64,000 nucleotides of DNA from Mucidula mucida. Its lineage: Eukaryota; Basidiomycota; Agaricomycetes; Agaricales; Physalacriaceae. The translations under genes were made by a program, and so were the position numbers. Shown here one piece after another: positions 11,056 to 21,926 of the stretch; position 1 is the stretch's first letter, and each line of letters starts with the position of its first letter. A model generated the notes under the pieces. That model did no database searches. It saw only the letters and a program-made list of their open reading frames with translations, and was not told where the DNA came from. The stretch is from positions 1 to 64,000 of the forward strand of contig JADNYV010000051.1 in the NCBI GenBank assembly GCA_015501055.1, read 5' to 3'.

Positions 11056-12891
11056 TTAATCGTCGTCGTCATCCCCGATGATATGATGTCTCTCAGCCTC
11101 AGTAGCGTTGCTCTCTGCGTTGGGCACCCTCGAGTACCACTTGGTCGAATTCATCTCAATTGCATCCCCACCTCGCTTAGTACTATTTCGGCCGGTGACG
11201 GTGTACAAGTGGATCAGCGACACAACGAGGGTGTATAAAACAAACGAGATGCTAGTACCGGTTGAGGAGCGTCAGCTCAGCCTTGTCAAAGGAGACAGAG
11301 AAGCATTACCTGAACATGATCAGGATGTACGTGACATGATCCATCTCGTTGTCGTGTACAAATTGGAGCTGTTCGTCCGTTCCGGACATGAAGAGGGTGC
11401 TGCAGCTGAGATCAAAGAGATGTATCGCGATGATGGGAGAGGATAGTTACCCTGCAGCGACCAACAGCTACGACAACGTCAACATCGCATTCGGGAGTGG
11501 ACGGTATTTTTACTCACGTATGCGGGTAGATGGCGGAACGCTCTTGCTGCACCCGCCTTGGCAGTGTTACCCTCAGCTGTGGGTATTGGAGTCTGTGTAC
11601 CGTCAGCTAAGGTATGTTCGCTATTTGTGTCGTCGTCGGCGGCCGTAGAAACGTCCGCGAAAAAGCAGACTTCGATTATACGAGTGACCCCAGCCATTAT
11701 GAGAGTATACCCAAAGATGGCATGTACGCGTGTTGAGATCATGAGCGCCTGAGCATGCTCGGACATGCCCCACCCTGTCAGAATAATGCTATCGTAATAG
11801 TCAGACAAAAACCTTGTAAGGATCTCTGCGTGGCGTACATCAGACCCGGGACGATATTACGCTATAGAACTCGAATTGAGCGACGATACGTTATCCTGAA
11901 CCGTAAAGACAAACCTGATTGTTTCTAGCGAGGAAGATGCCTAATGCCCCGCCTGTCCACCAGAGAACGCCGAGAATGCTAGGTTCGCGTGAGGAAGCGG
12001 AAATTATAGATAGTCATCAGCCTACGTGTGTTGCATGTCCTTGACGGACCAAGCACCTCCATGGTGTTCCGTAAATGTATTTACAATACCCTAGACCGTG
12101 ATTAGACGAGTAACACTGGGGAATGAAGCCGCGTACCCAAAGCATGATAACCCTACATTTGCGTTAGCGGGTCAATTCTTTGGATGGAATGAAATGCTCA
12201 CCAAGAGTCCCACCACTCTGGACTGCGCCCACTACGGCGCACCCAAGCCTCGCCAACAAGCAGCATAACGGCCATGATTGTCCCGTAGGCGATGAACGCG
12301 CTGCCCATAATATAATGTGCCAGACACTGTCCGAGATGGCCGCCCCGGCAGTACCCTCTGAACGTCGCCGCGCCGAACAAGAACTGCACCCAACCCAGCA
12401 CCGGATACGACTTGCCAATCACGCCGTGCAGTCTGACCATCCATGGCCGCAGCGACTTTTCGTGTATATGCAGCTTGAGGTATATCCCGAGACACAGCTG
12501 CGCGAGGATGGGCACAATCAGGATATTCGCATACGTGCCATGCACTGTTTTGAGGAATTGTCGGCCGTGGTGCTTATGCCCAAGAAAGTAGCCGCCCAAC
12601 GTCAACACGAAGCCGGTGGTCTACAACAGGTCAGTCAGCAATCTATCTGCTCGCTGTCGGGCACGGCGGACTCACCTGCAAGGGGACATGCCAGCGGCTG
12701 CGGGATATGCCCAATACCATTCCGATAGGAAATAGGATGCCCCAGACGAATACCTGCAACGCCATATGAATCCACAGGATAGCATCCACCGGAGCGTTGG
12801 CCTGCTCGTCGGTCAATTCGTCGTGATGTTTATGCGCCACCGCCGTCGTTGCTGCCAGGAGCGGCAAAGCCCAATGTATAAAGCGCGACAT
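11056..12891 (-). CDS. YTP1-like integral membrane protein
   Basis: About seven exons encode a multi-pass membrane protein. A signal peptide ([20 protein letters not shown]) is followed by a histidine-rich stretch ([11 protein letters not shown]). A first membrane block of cytochrome-b561-like character contains [40 protein letters not shown] and [21 protein letters not shown] second block contains EWWDSWVIMLWG and [18 protein letters not shown], then later [20 protein letters not shown]. This order fits the DUF2427 plus YTP1 C-terminal arrangement of fungal YTP1-like proteins. The protein ends with HHIIGDDDD at 11056. The start at 12891 was chosen because it begins the signal peptide; an ATG at 12909 is also in frame. 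Function is unknown in the family. Inner exon edges are approximate. Confidence 0.75.
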
Positions 12892-13210
12892 CGGTCGTCC
12901 GCAATGCAATTTTAGAGCCCTCGGCGTCGTGCTGGACGGTGTCCGCAGAAGAACGGTATTATTACAAAACCCTGCTTACTCCACTGATCTAAACCCCCGA
13001 ATATAGGTGGGAAGGCCGAATGGTAATCCGGACTTTTTTTGAGCAAAAAAAGTGCCCATCCCGTATTTAATCCGAACTTTTTGGGCAGAAAATGGGCTCA
13101 GGCCTGATTTTTTGTCCGAGCCAAAATCGTCGGTTTTGGGTGGCCATATCGGCGTCCGGACCGTTTTGGTGCGGTCGCGAGTTCGATTTCAAGGTGTTGA
13201 GTCTGGCTGC

Positions 13211-13264
13211 CGGTGGCTGGATTTTTACAGACTAGTGACGTAGTCTGTAAAAATCCAGCCACCG
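13211..13264. repeat. Perfect 24-bp inverted repeat with 6-base loop inside the MITE
   Basis: Bases 13211-13234 are the exact reverse complement of 13241-13264, separated by GTGACG. The arms begin CGGTGGCTGGATTTTTACAG. It sits off centre in the element and is much better conserved than its surroundings. Confidence 0.85.
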
Positions 13265-13410
13265 TCGAACCTAAATAGAGAATGATAGCCCCTAATTTCA
13301 TGGTCGGTCGCGAATGGCGCAGTCAGTCAAATAAGGAAACCAAATTTTGCGCGCGGTAACCATTTGCGCACTCCCGACCTTCGAAGACTACTCACTACAC
13401 TGTCACTGTT

Positions 13411-13557
13411 ATGGCCGACATGATTGACATTGACGACATTGAGGGAACCTCACTACGGCTATACTTACTGTTCCAGCAACATCTCGTTAAACTACGTTCA
13501 GTCGTTAAACAGTTGGGCACGAAACGGCGCCAGGCGAATAGTCGCGCAAAAAAGTAG
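13411..13557 (+). CDS. Small 48-codon open frame inside the MITE
   Basis: The frame starts MADMIDIDDIEGTSLRLY, is acidic at first and ends basic (KQLGTKRRQANSRAKK). It is the only sizeable frame within the element that looks composed like protein. It could be the remnant N-terminus of a lost transposase, or chance. No homolog recognised. Confidence 0.25.
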   Translation: MADMIDIDDIEGTSLRLYLLFQQHLVKLRSVVKQLGTKRRQANSRAKK

Positions 13558-15569
13558 CTTGTAGTATCAAGTACTTAACGATACACTGATCTACGTGTAA
13601 CTGGGCTACCAAATGCATGTTCTGGCAATTTCTGAGGCCATATCAGCCAGTCCGGGCTTTTTGAGCGCGTTTTGAGGCCGTATTTCGCAGTCCGAGCAAA
13701 AAATTGGTGACTTCAACCCATATCTGGCGTCCGAACAAAACTGCCGGAAAGCACCTTAGGCCGGACATAATCCGAGCGAAATTTGAAAAATTTCCCGCCG
13801 CCGGTCCGAACTTTTCACCAGGAAATTCTGAAAATGCGATTCGGCCTTCCCACCTATATTCGGGGGTCCTTCTAACCCGCCGGCAATTCTCGATCGGACC
13901 GCTTGTTTCCGTCCGACGGCGCCACAGTTAAGTGTCAGCTTTGATCGAGTCTGCCTAAGGGAGACTACGCCACAGTCGCGTGTCTGTTGAGCACACCAAC
14001 AGAATCTTCTTCGACTCGCTTGAAAATTTGACGACATAATCAGTAGTACTTCCTCTACATTGTACACCTCCATCTTGACGAGGGACGAGCTTCGTGAAAT
14101 CTTTCGTTTTGTGGCTCTGATACCAAGGTTGACTTTGTTCCATTACAGAATGCGGGACCCACACCAGGACTCGCTGCAATTGTTCTCTCTTTGGCTGATC
14201 CTTTGAGACAGGGTATGCATTTCACGGCCATCACAGTTGCCCTGCATTTTCGCATTGACCATCACCATTCTCTACAGCTCTTTTTGTTGTTTATTGTTTT
14301 TTGCGTGCCTTTGTCAATGCGTATAAAGAGGCTATCGTGCGACGATATCCCTCATCTTTCCTACGCCCATCATTCTCTCCTCAGCCGCTCTCTACACTAC
14401 TGAGTGACCGCGCTGCGACGATGACGCTCGCCATCGTCTTGACTGCCTCACGACGACTTCACTAAACATCTGGGTGGCTCCTTCGTCGGGGCCACTCGTT
14501 GTTGTGTCACGTCTGTCAATCATGATAGTAGGTCTCGTCGTCTCTGTGGCACCATCCGAAGCTCATCCTTTACAGCCATCGCTATACAGACCACATACAA
14601 TCGCATTACTGCACGGCGTCGTTGCATGTAATTCCGCTGCTCCATTTCATCCTCTGACATATCACAATTTCCCAGATGCACCGCTATCAGCCACTCACCA
14701 ACTTGTCCTACCATCACTTAGCCACAGCCATCCCTCCCCACCACACAACACCAGCAGAGTGCCACGATTCTTGGGGTTTGATGGAAGTATTCTTACCCAA
14801 CCGCCCGACGAGCAAGTCCCGATACGGTACACTCGACATTTAGTCACCTAGGAGTTATCGGTCGTATTGGGAGGCACTCGCGGGAAGGCGCCGCGGATAT
14901 TTGTTGACCTCGCTGTGTCGCCAGTGTGCGTGGGACCTGGGATGGCTGTGTGTTTCGTGTTTGGACGGACGCGTCGGGGAAAGTCGAATGTTCCACCTTG
15001 GAGGAATCGCTGGTGAATTCATCATTTCTGTCGGTTGGCAGGCGACTGATTCATTGGAGACAGGAGCTGAACTTTCGTTTAAATCACTTGGCAATGCTCT
15101 CAACGTTGATGTATGTCGTTGCGGTTTCTCATTCGCATTTCGCAGATTACCACAATCCGGGTCCAAACCTTGGCGACATCTGCATGAAATAGTACTTTCC
15201 ACGTCATCTCTAGCGTACGACTACTTACGCATGTCCAGGTTCTGCAGACTACCATTCCAACGCCACTTCTCGTGTTCTGTGAGTTTGCGTTGTGGACATG
15301 GGAACCTTCCTCCCGCCTCGCTCGTGGGTGCATGTGAGTTTATTCAGTTGTCAGACTCGAACGCCTCTGAGCATCCTGTAGACCATCACGCCCGCCCCGC
15401 CCCTCCACTACCCGAATCATTGTACTATGAACTGTCATCCTGAAAGAGTCTATATGCCGTATGAATACTACGCTAGCACCGCGGCGCCCAATATACTTTA
15501 CATGCCTTCATCCCCTGAAACTTCACGCGCATAGCTCCTGAAGAATAATCACCACGAGCACCTGCTAGA

Positions 15570-16520
15570 TCAATAGATCTTCCAGAAACCCCCACAATCA
15601 ATATCTCCACGCAATCCCCAATTAAAGCGCCCATCTCTGGTCTTGTCGTATGGTCGTAACTCCTCGACTGCATTTAGTGTGTGGTCCGTCGGGAGAATGA
15701 ATATGACGCGAGAGTCATCTCGAAGTGCTTTAAATTGGACAGGAATATGTGTATCCGTGTGCGGCATCGCATTCACTATAAGCCTGAGCCTGGTGAGCGT
15801 ATGCGCGAGGACACGGGATACTATGCTATCAAACGCCACATGAAAGTCTAAAGGATACAGATTTTCGAGGGCAGTACCGGATAACTGGAGATGAGTGAGT
15901 CCTGGGGCCTCCTCCAATATAGCGGTCCATGTATGTCGATTGTCGTAAATGACAAACTGAATGAACAAATCAAAGGTGAGGTGAAGGTGTGTCAAGGAAG
16001 GGGACACCATAGTGAATAGGGAGGGGAAGGAATTCCTCCGATGGTGGTCGGAAATCTGGAACCCTGCAGAAGTCCGATAGGAGAAACGCTCGACGCCTTT
16101 ACATGCTATCAAGATGACTGTAACGTCATTAAGGACTCGGACATCGATGTTATCCTTAGAGAAGTATCCTGATTCCAGATTGCCGATAGTCAGAACCTTG
16201 ACTGTGCGACGAAAGAACTCGACATCGTTCCTAGCAATGACACTAATGGCAAATGCGGAAACTCTCGTAGGCGTGTCAAGAACGATTGTGTGGTGCAGAA
16301 TAGGATCTATCCTGTAAGGGATTAGTACGGAATCGCGTTTAATACATCAACGTTCACCAATGATGGACATCTTTTGAGACAAGGTCGAGCGATCTGACCA
16401 TGCGGCCACTTCTAGAAGGAGCCGTGCCACATCTAGAGGCAATTCAGGGGAGTAGTTCATCTGCGTCATGTCGAAGCAAGATGGGCGTTCAGATGCACGG
16501 TGTACGTCCGGCCCGGGCAT
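15570..16520 (-). pseudogene. F-box-like protein, class I (R1 copy), frameshifted
   Basis: The expected protein begins MPGPDVHRASERPSCFDMTQ, then the F-box-like LPLDVARLLLEVAAWSDRST. After an intron come RTVKVLTIGNLE, SPSLTHLHLTFDL, GLTHLQLSGTALENLYP and VIFILPTDHTLNAVEELRPY. Compared with R2, 16 bases are lost within the first exon near 16373-16382 (R1 GACAAGGTCGAGCG), just after RST, which puts the rest of exon 1 out of frame before the intron. The second exon is fully open to a stop at 15570. Class I proteins probably act as substrate receptors of SCF ubiquitin ligases; that is family knowledge, not shown here. Confidence 0.65.
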
Positions 16521-16539
16521 TTCTTCTCAGACCACCAAG

Positions 16540-16660
16540 GAGTTGGTTACGGTTGAACCAGGTCCGGTTCTCCCAGCCGATGTAGTGCGGCCTAGTTCAT
16601 CCCGCTCATGGTGTCGGCGGGCACCCATACAACATCCTTCAAAGAATCTTTCATCTTAAC
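16540..16660 (+). pseudogene. Remnant of a class II F-box exon (R1)
   Basis: The sequence reads LPADVVRPSSSRSW on the plus strand, matching the class II F-box start LPTDVVRCLFEVAAYED. It points away from the class I gene, as in the intact pairs. Nothing recognisable follows; the unit then runs into class II 3' sequence on the other strand. Confidence 0.45.
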
Positions 16661-16704
16661 ATATACAATGGATTCATTTAGAGGGAAGGCGGGCACAATG
16701 CTTC

Positions 16705-17807
16705 TCAGACTGCTTGAAGTTCGGGACGTATGTGTGCTTTATCAATACATTTGACTAACGTGCTCTTCACGATGCTCCACGTTCTAAGCTGTATGACATT
16801 AGAGCTTGAGGCGAAGTAAGTATCATGCTTATAACTACCTGAACTGCGCTGGCGTTTCCGTTCTTGTTCAGCTAAACAGAGATCCGCAAACTCCCACGTA
16901 TCCATACCCCAACCATCGGCCCAATCCGACTCCAGTGTTTTCCCTTGAGGGAAACGATGTATGCCGGGGATCACTGCAGACAGATCTTTAGCAAAAGTGA
17001 TCAGAACCAAACAATCTGACGCTTCCAGGAGTGACTCCACTGCGGGAATTAGGCGTCTGACGCCCTGTAGATCCCCTACGAACGGTAGGAGGTCTTTATG
17101 TATAAGGATAATGAACGCTGTGACAGTACTTGGTCGCGCGGTAAGGGGTTCCTTTATCAAAGCAAAAAGTCTGCCGTTCGCAAAGTTGTTGGTGATTGCT
17201 GTGCCCGAGAGGAGGATGTGTGTAAGTCTGGAGCAACCAGTAAAGATTGCTTGCTATGGAATGAGCGCCATATCGCCAGTACGTGCTTCATCCAGATGCA
17301 AATGAGTCAATGATGACGGCTACAATCCCGGCTGAAAATCTTCAAGGCTATTATATCGAGCACAGACAGGTGTGTGGGGAAATTGCAGCCGTGTTCTCCA
17401 AGAAAGTGCGAGAGGGCCTCGAAGTCATGTTCTGGAAGCTAGAGAGCGAGGCGCTCCAAGCCACAGCATGACATTGATAGCCTCATCTTCTCTCGTGAAG
17501 CTGAGACGGAAGTCCACAAGCAAACCGTCTTCATAATCACCGATGCGAAGAATTTTGACGTGGCGGGGAAAGAAAACAGGATCCTTCCGAGAAATTATTG
17601 ACCGGTGAAATTTGAGTAATTTAGATGAAGTCCTTATCACGACAGTGTGATACAAAATGGGATCAATTCTAAGCAGTATCCATCCTTAACTATGTTACAG
17701 GAGTTAAGTCGCTCGGTACACGGGTCTTCCTATGCAGCGACTTCGAGGATATAACGCGACACATCAGTTGGTAGATCAGGAAACGGCTTTACTGAAGCCA
17801 AATCCAT
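16705..17807 (-). pseudogene. F-box-like protein, class II, with nonsense and frameshift
   Basis: The start is MDLASVKPFPDLPTDVSRYI then LEVAA, followed by TAG (17730-17732) where paralogs have Tyr. The rest of the F-box exon is shortened. Later segments are recognisable: RIDPILYHTVVIRTSSKLLK, DPVFFPRHVKILRIGDY, FPTHLSVLDIIAL, then a frame change before LTHLHLDEARTGD. The C-terminal block is LITFAKDLSAVIPGIHRFPQ and DTWEFADLCLAEQERKR. The start lies 133 bases from the class I ATG at 17940, on the opposite strand. It is clearly a relative of the gene at 60145-61167. Confidence 0.6.
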
Positions 17808-17939
17808 GGCGTCGAAAGTCGTTTCGGGTGGAAGGAAGAACGCAGTAGCTTCAAGTTCGGCATCCTCCGAAATTGCGGTGTACACGGGCCGCTTGCATTT
17901 GAACGCCCACCTGGTTCCAACGTTGTAGCCCAGACGCAG

Positions 17940-18851
17940 ATGCAATATTCCCCTGATTTGCCTCTGGATGTGGCACGGCTCCTTCTAGAAGCGGCTGCAT
18001 GGTCAGATCGCTTGACCGCCCGCAACCTCAATCTCGTCTCAAAAGATGTCCATCAATGCTACGTATGTCTAGTGAAACGTTGACTTCATGCTAATTCATC
18101 TTGTAGGACAAAACCCATTTTGTACCATACCGTCACTCTTGACACGCCTACCAAGTTATCCGCCTTTGACGCCACTGTCACTTTACCGTGACCGATTTCT
18201 TTCGTCGCACAGTCAAAGTCTTGTCATTTGGCGATCTCGAATCAGTACAATCTATGAGGTTTATACTGCTCTACGATAGTGTGGAAGTTGTCTTGGAAGC
18301 ATGTACAGGCATCGAACGTTTTGCATTCTGGATCAATATGCCAGTCCCCATAACTCTTCCAGTCGCATTGCATAGACATCCGACCCATGTCTCCCTCATA
18401 GCTGGCGAAGAGACGAATACATTTGCCATCCTATCTACCATGTCGCCCCATTCTTGACCCACCTTCATATTGACTTTGCCTCATTCCACCATGCTACCAT
18501 CTACAACTCCATACGCATATGGCCCACTATATTCGAGCAGTGCCCAGGACTCGTTCATCTCCAGTTCTCCGGAGATGCCCTCGAAACTTTTCGACTGGAA
18601 GTTTCAACGCGGCGTTGAATTACATCATGTCTACCATACCGAAAACACTCACTCGGCTGATGATCAGTCTGGTATCCTCGCGCGCGCGCACTAATGAGGC
18701 ACAAATGTCTGTCGAGTGGAAGTCACTCCGGGAGGAACCGCGGATCGTCTTCGTTCTCCCACAAGACCACCGACTACATTCCTCCGAGGGGTTAAAGTTG
18801 AACGAGCAACGTGATGATGACTTTTTGGATTGGGGATTTCTACAAAGATGA
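17940..18851 (+). pseudogene. F-box-like protein, class I, with at least three frameshifts
   Basis: Exon 1 reads MQYSPDLPLDVARLLLEAAA, then ARNLNLVSKDVHQ. An upstream coding-like stretch (LAFERPPGSNVVAQTQ) matches the N-terminal extension of other class I genes but has lost its ATG. After the intron the frame shifts at about 18185 (before TDFFRRTVKVLSFGDL), again at 18452-18460 (before THLHIDFAS) and again at about 18588 (before FNAALNYIMSTIPKTLTR). The end, RIVFVLPQDHRLHSSEGLKL, is still readable to TGA at 18849. The shifts include both insertions and deletions, so this is a decayed gene. Confidence 0.65.
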
Positions 18852-18933
18852 ACGCGTCGATAGACTTTCTGGTACAGAGCAAGGAATAACATTAAAATTC
18901 ACGAGAAGTCCAGTAATAAACAAAATCAAGTCC

Positions 18934-20537
18934 TTAATAAAAGGGCATCCACATAAAGAACACTAACATCACGAAGCACGTTGCAGATGGAGAGAACGAG
19001 AAGGAAAGCGCGCTATTAGTATCAGCTGACGATGGTCGCGTCGATGCGGAGATAGATGGTGTTCCCGAGGTGCTAAATACGACAAATCAATCTCCTGAGA
19101 CGATCAGACTGGCTCAACGACAAACCTTGACGCAGACGACGACGTCGACGAAGATGAAAGGAACGCACTCGAAGCAGGTTCTTCAGACAACAAAATACCA
19201 GCTTCAATAACCGTTGAGTCATTTCCAGTGCCATCCGCATTCTGATACGCGCTTCCCGTATCCGAAGCGAGAAGTGCTATGGAAGCCGTTTCCCATCCGT
19301 TCTGCTTCATCGCGGGGTAGCGTTCATGAACGCCTGCACGGTGTCCTCGGTCAGCTCGTGCTCGAGGATGGCGAGACCGGGGCTTTTTGGACCTAGACAA
19401 ACAGTCATCAAGACTAGACTGTGGCCCAGGAATAGATAGCTACACACCAGTAAGCCATCCGGTGATCGAGGCGTCGACGGAGTCCACGGTGGTGCTGGGG
19501 TCAGAGCCTATGCTCCAGTCGTTTGTACTGAAAATGATGAACAGGGGAAAGCCCTGATACAAGAGTACTGACTCGTGGTTCCAAAGAATCGCCTCCAACC
19601 CAAAGATCTTCTTGTTGATTAGACTACGGGTAACAGAAACAAATGTGAAGTATCCACCTGCTGTGCGATAGCCCGAACTCTGTTATCGCAGTCGCCGTAC
19701 GGGGGACGCCAATACTTGGGGACGCGCCCGCCTGTAGAATTATGGATGATTTCCATCGTCCATCCGAGCTGACATTACATGAGCGGCGCTTGCGGTAAAG
19801 TAGTCAAGCAACGTACTTCACCCATCACCTGCTCGTTCGTCATGCTCGTCATATGGGTGCGTCCACGTATGGACCGCAATATCCCCTCCTTGGTTGAAAA
19901 TCGCCAAGAATCGTCAGGATTGGAGAGGATGTTAGAGCCGATGAGAAAGTGGGTCGCAGTCTCATTTGCTCAGATAAGAACCCGACGAGTTTGTTCGTGC
20001 CCTAGGTCGGTTTCAGACATAGGTCAATGTAGAAGAATAGTAGTCCGTACCGCTGCTGGTCCGTCGTCAAAGCAATACCAATCTTTCCGTCTGGTGCATC
20101 CCAAATATCTCCTTCGCCTCTGCATTGAACGAAGGAAGAGCAGATTACGGGACCACCAGCATCATTCCCATCTGGGTATGTGGCCCAATCATTTATAACA
20201 GTAGTTACGGGAATATCTGGGATCACTCCCGCCGACACAGCGTCAGCCAGAGCATCTTTCCACTCTTGAGGCATGGCGCTCGGGTCGGGGCTGAAAGCGG
20301 GGTAGGCGGAGGTCCATGCTATAGAAGGTGTTAAGCAACAGGCTGAACAATGGTTGGGAGAGACGCACTAGGTGATCCCACGTCAGGATAATTTACGCCA
20401 TCGGTTGAGCCGCGTTTGAAAAGCTTGTGGACAGCGTGATCTTCGTCTTGGTACCAGGTCCTGAGTCCAAGATCAATGGGACCATGCGCAAAGACCGCGG
20501 AGGCGAAGGTGAGGAGAAGAAAGAACGAGCGTAACAT
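18934..20537 (-). CDS. Chitin deacetylase (CE4), GPI-anchored type, with single-base deletions
   Basis: Chitin deacetylases remove acetyl groups from wall chitin. The precursor has a signal peptide ([20 protein letters not shown]), the family leader [20 protein letters not shown] and [17 protein letters not shown]. Fragments of the NodB domain follow ([85 protein letters not shown]). A Ser-rich stretch and a hydrophobic GPI-type end ([14 protein letters not shown]) close it. The introns splice well, but five one-base deletions shift the frame: within the FDDGP metal-binding motif, before NETATHF, before LAIFNQGG, after THPY, and before YPAMKQNGW. It is either a young pseudogene or an assembly with indel errors. 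Confidence 0.8.
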
Positions 20538-21926
20538 CCGTGCAGGAGAAAGAAGAAACGGCAGAGGCGCTTGTTTATTGAGGAAAGCATTCTACTTATA
20601 AGGCGGCGTCGAAACGCCGTATTGTAAAGCCCCGGAGACTTCAGTAAACGACATAGCACTAAAAAAGGTTGAGGCGTTAATCAATCAGGAGCCAGGGCCG
20701 GGGCGTAGGGCGGTATTCGGTTCATGTTCGAGCGCCGTGCTTAGATTGTCGCATGCCAGTATCAGCCTTTCGAGAGGTAGCGCAATGACAGACAGCAAAA
20801 ATATGGACTCAGACGGCTTCACAGCTCTCTTCGCTGGACAGCGATAAGCCGCATTATTAGCGCCTGTAAACGCCTGCCTGCAGCATGTCAATGAGTATAT
20901 GCAAAACATTTATGGACAAGTTATTTTTACTCACAGCGCAGAGCTATTTCTGTCGTAAAACATGTTGCCTCGCAAGCGCCCATGTAGCGAGATGTCATAA
21001 AAGAGACTCAGCCCTGTTCCGTCAGGAAATAGGTTCCCCGTTCAACGAGGAGAAGCTTGCAAGTGACGCCAGACCGTCTGTGCCGGCGTCAAGAGCGTCT
21101 GACAGGTCATTTCACGGACTGGGCATAAGGCGAGGTTGAAGGGGCGCGGCTGCGTCGTAGAGCTCTAACGTTGAAGCCATGCGATCTTGTCTTACCGGAG
21201 AACTTGCAGATCTATGTTAGAGTGAACAGGCAGCCGATAATTCCCTTCGTGGGAGTTACGTCGGTCGCTTAGCCCGGATTGCCGAGCACTAGCAGTTAGC
21301 ATCTGCAATTCCGTGCCAACAAAGCATACAACATACCAGCTGAGACAATGGTAAGTGGCTAGACCTCGTTCTCAGCGATGCCTGTGAGGCCGCGATTTAC
21401 GGTGGCCTCTTGTGGATGGCGAGCAGCCTAGATCCCGCTATCATCGCAATCATGTTACACCAAGTCTGTCGCTATCACGGAGAAATAACCTCTCATCATC
21501 GTTGTGATCGAATGCAACATAATCAAGTATTCAAAAGACTTAGCCTGTACTGGGACCTTTTCATGGATTTTCGCACACATGCTGTACCAAAAGCCCCAAA
21601 TCTGAAGAAACAGTCAGATAAGAACCGAACAGGTTCTAAACGACGGACCAGCTCACTGAGTCCGGACGAAATACAAGATTGATGTGCGCCACCCTGCGTA
21701 GCACTTGAGCGCGTTTTGACTATCCTAGAACCTGCTGTCGGATTAGATCGAGCAGCTCTTCATCACATCGCAAAAGTCTACCTCCCACTTGCTAACGTAA
21801 TCGTGGATCCGTAAAAAAGGCGGGCGTCAAAAAACGGCAATCATTACCGCCACGCCGCGTGTATAACGTGACCATTACGCACTCTGCTTTTAACCATCAC
21901 CATCACCGCGGCCGACGACGACGACG
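20538..21926. other. Intergenic, about 1.4 kb, no gene seen
   Basis: This lies between the divergent chitin deacetylase and UBX genes, so it should hold both promoters. I see no tRNA, no convincing coding exon and no repeat ends. Confidence 0.5.

Larger units (their letters stand above)
12993..13867. mobile_element. Non-autonomous DNA transposon (MITE-like) with 29-bp terminal inverted repeats
   Basis: The first 29 bases (12993-13021, starting ACCCCCGAATATAGG) are the perfect reverse complement of 13839-13867. Inside each end a subterminal motif of the form TCCG(A/G)(A/G)C followed by an A/T run occurs about nine times in both orientations. The flanking octamers TGATCTAA and CCTTCTAA share their last five bases, which could be a worn 8-bp target duplication of hAT type. 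It encodes no transposase. Confidence 0.75.
13886..16960. repeat. Large dispersed repeat, copy R1
   Basis: This is about 3.1 kb and is shared with 28035-31080 and, in part, 33785-35640. It starts with TCGATCGGACCG..TCCGTCCGACGGCGCCACAG and contains GCTCTGATACCA (about 14114-14125). Read on the minus strand that is TGGTATCAGAGC, the primer-binding site common in copia-type LTR retrotransposons. The block then runs into a class I F-box gene and the start of a class II gene. The PBS suggests that a retrotransposon remnant was captured in the unit, but I find no gag or pol. Confidence 0.7.

Noticed and set aside
21648..21672. CACTGAGTCCGGACGAAATA resembles a hammerhead ribozyme core (CUGA..GAAA).
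   Set aside because: The invariant UGA after CUGA and the stem II loop are missing and no pairing stems I and III are visible.
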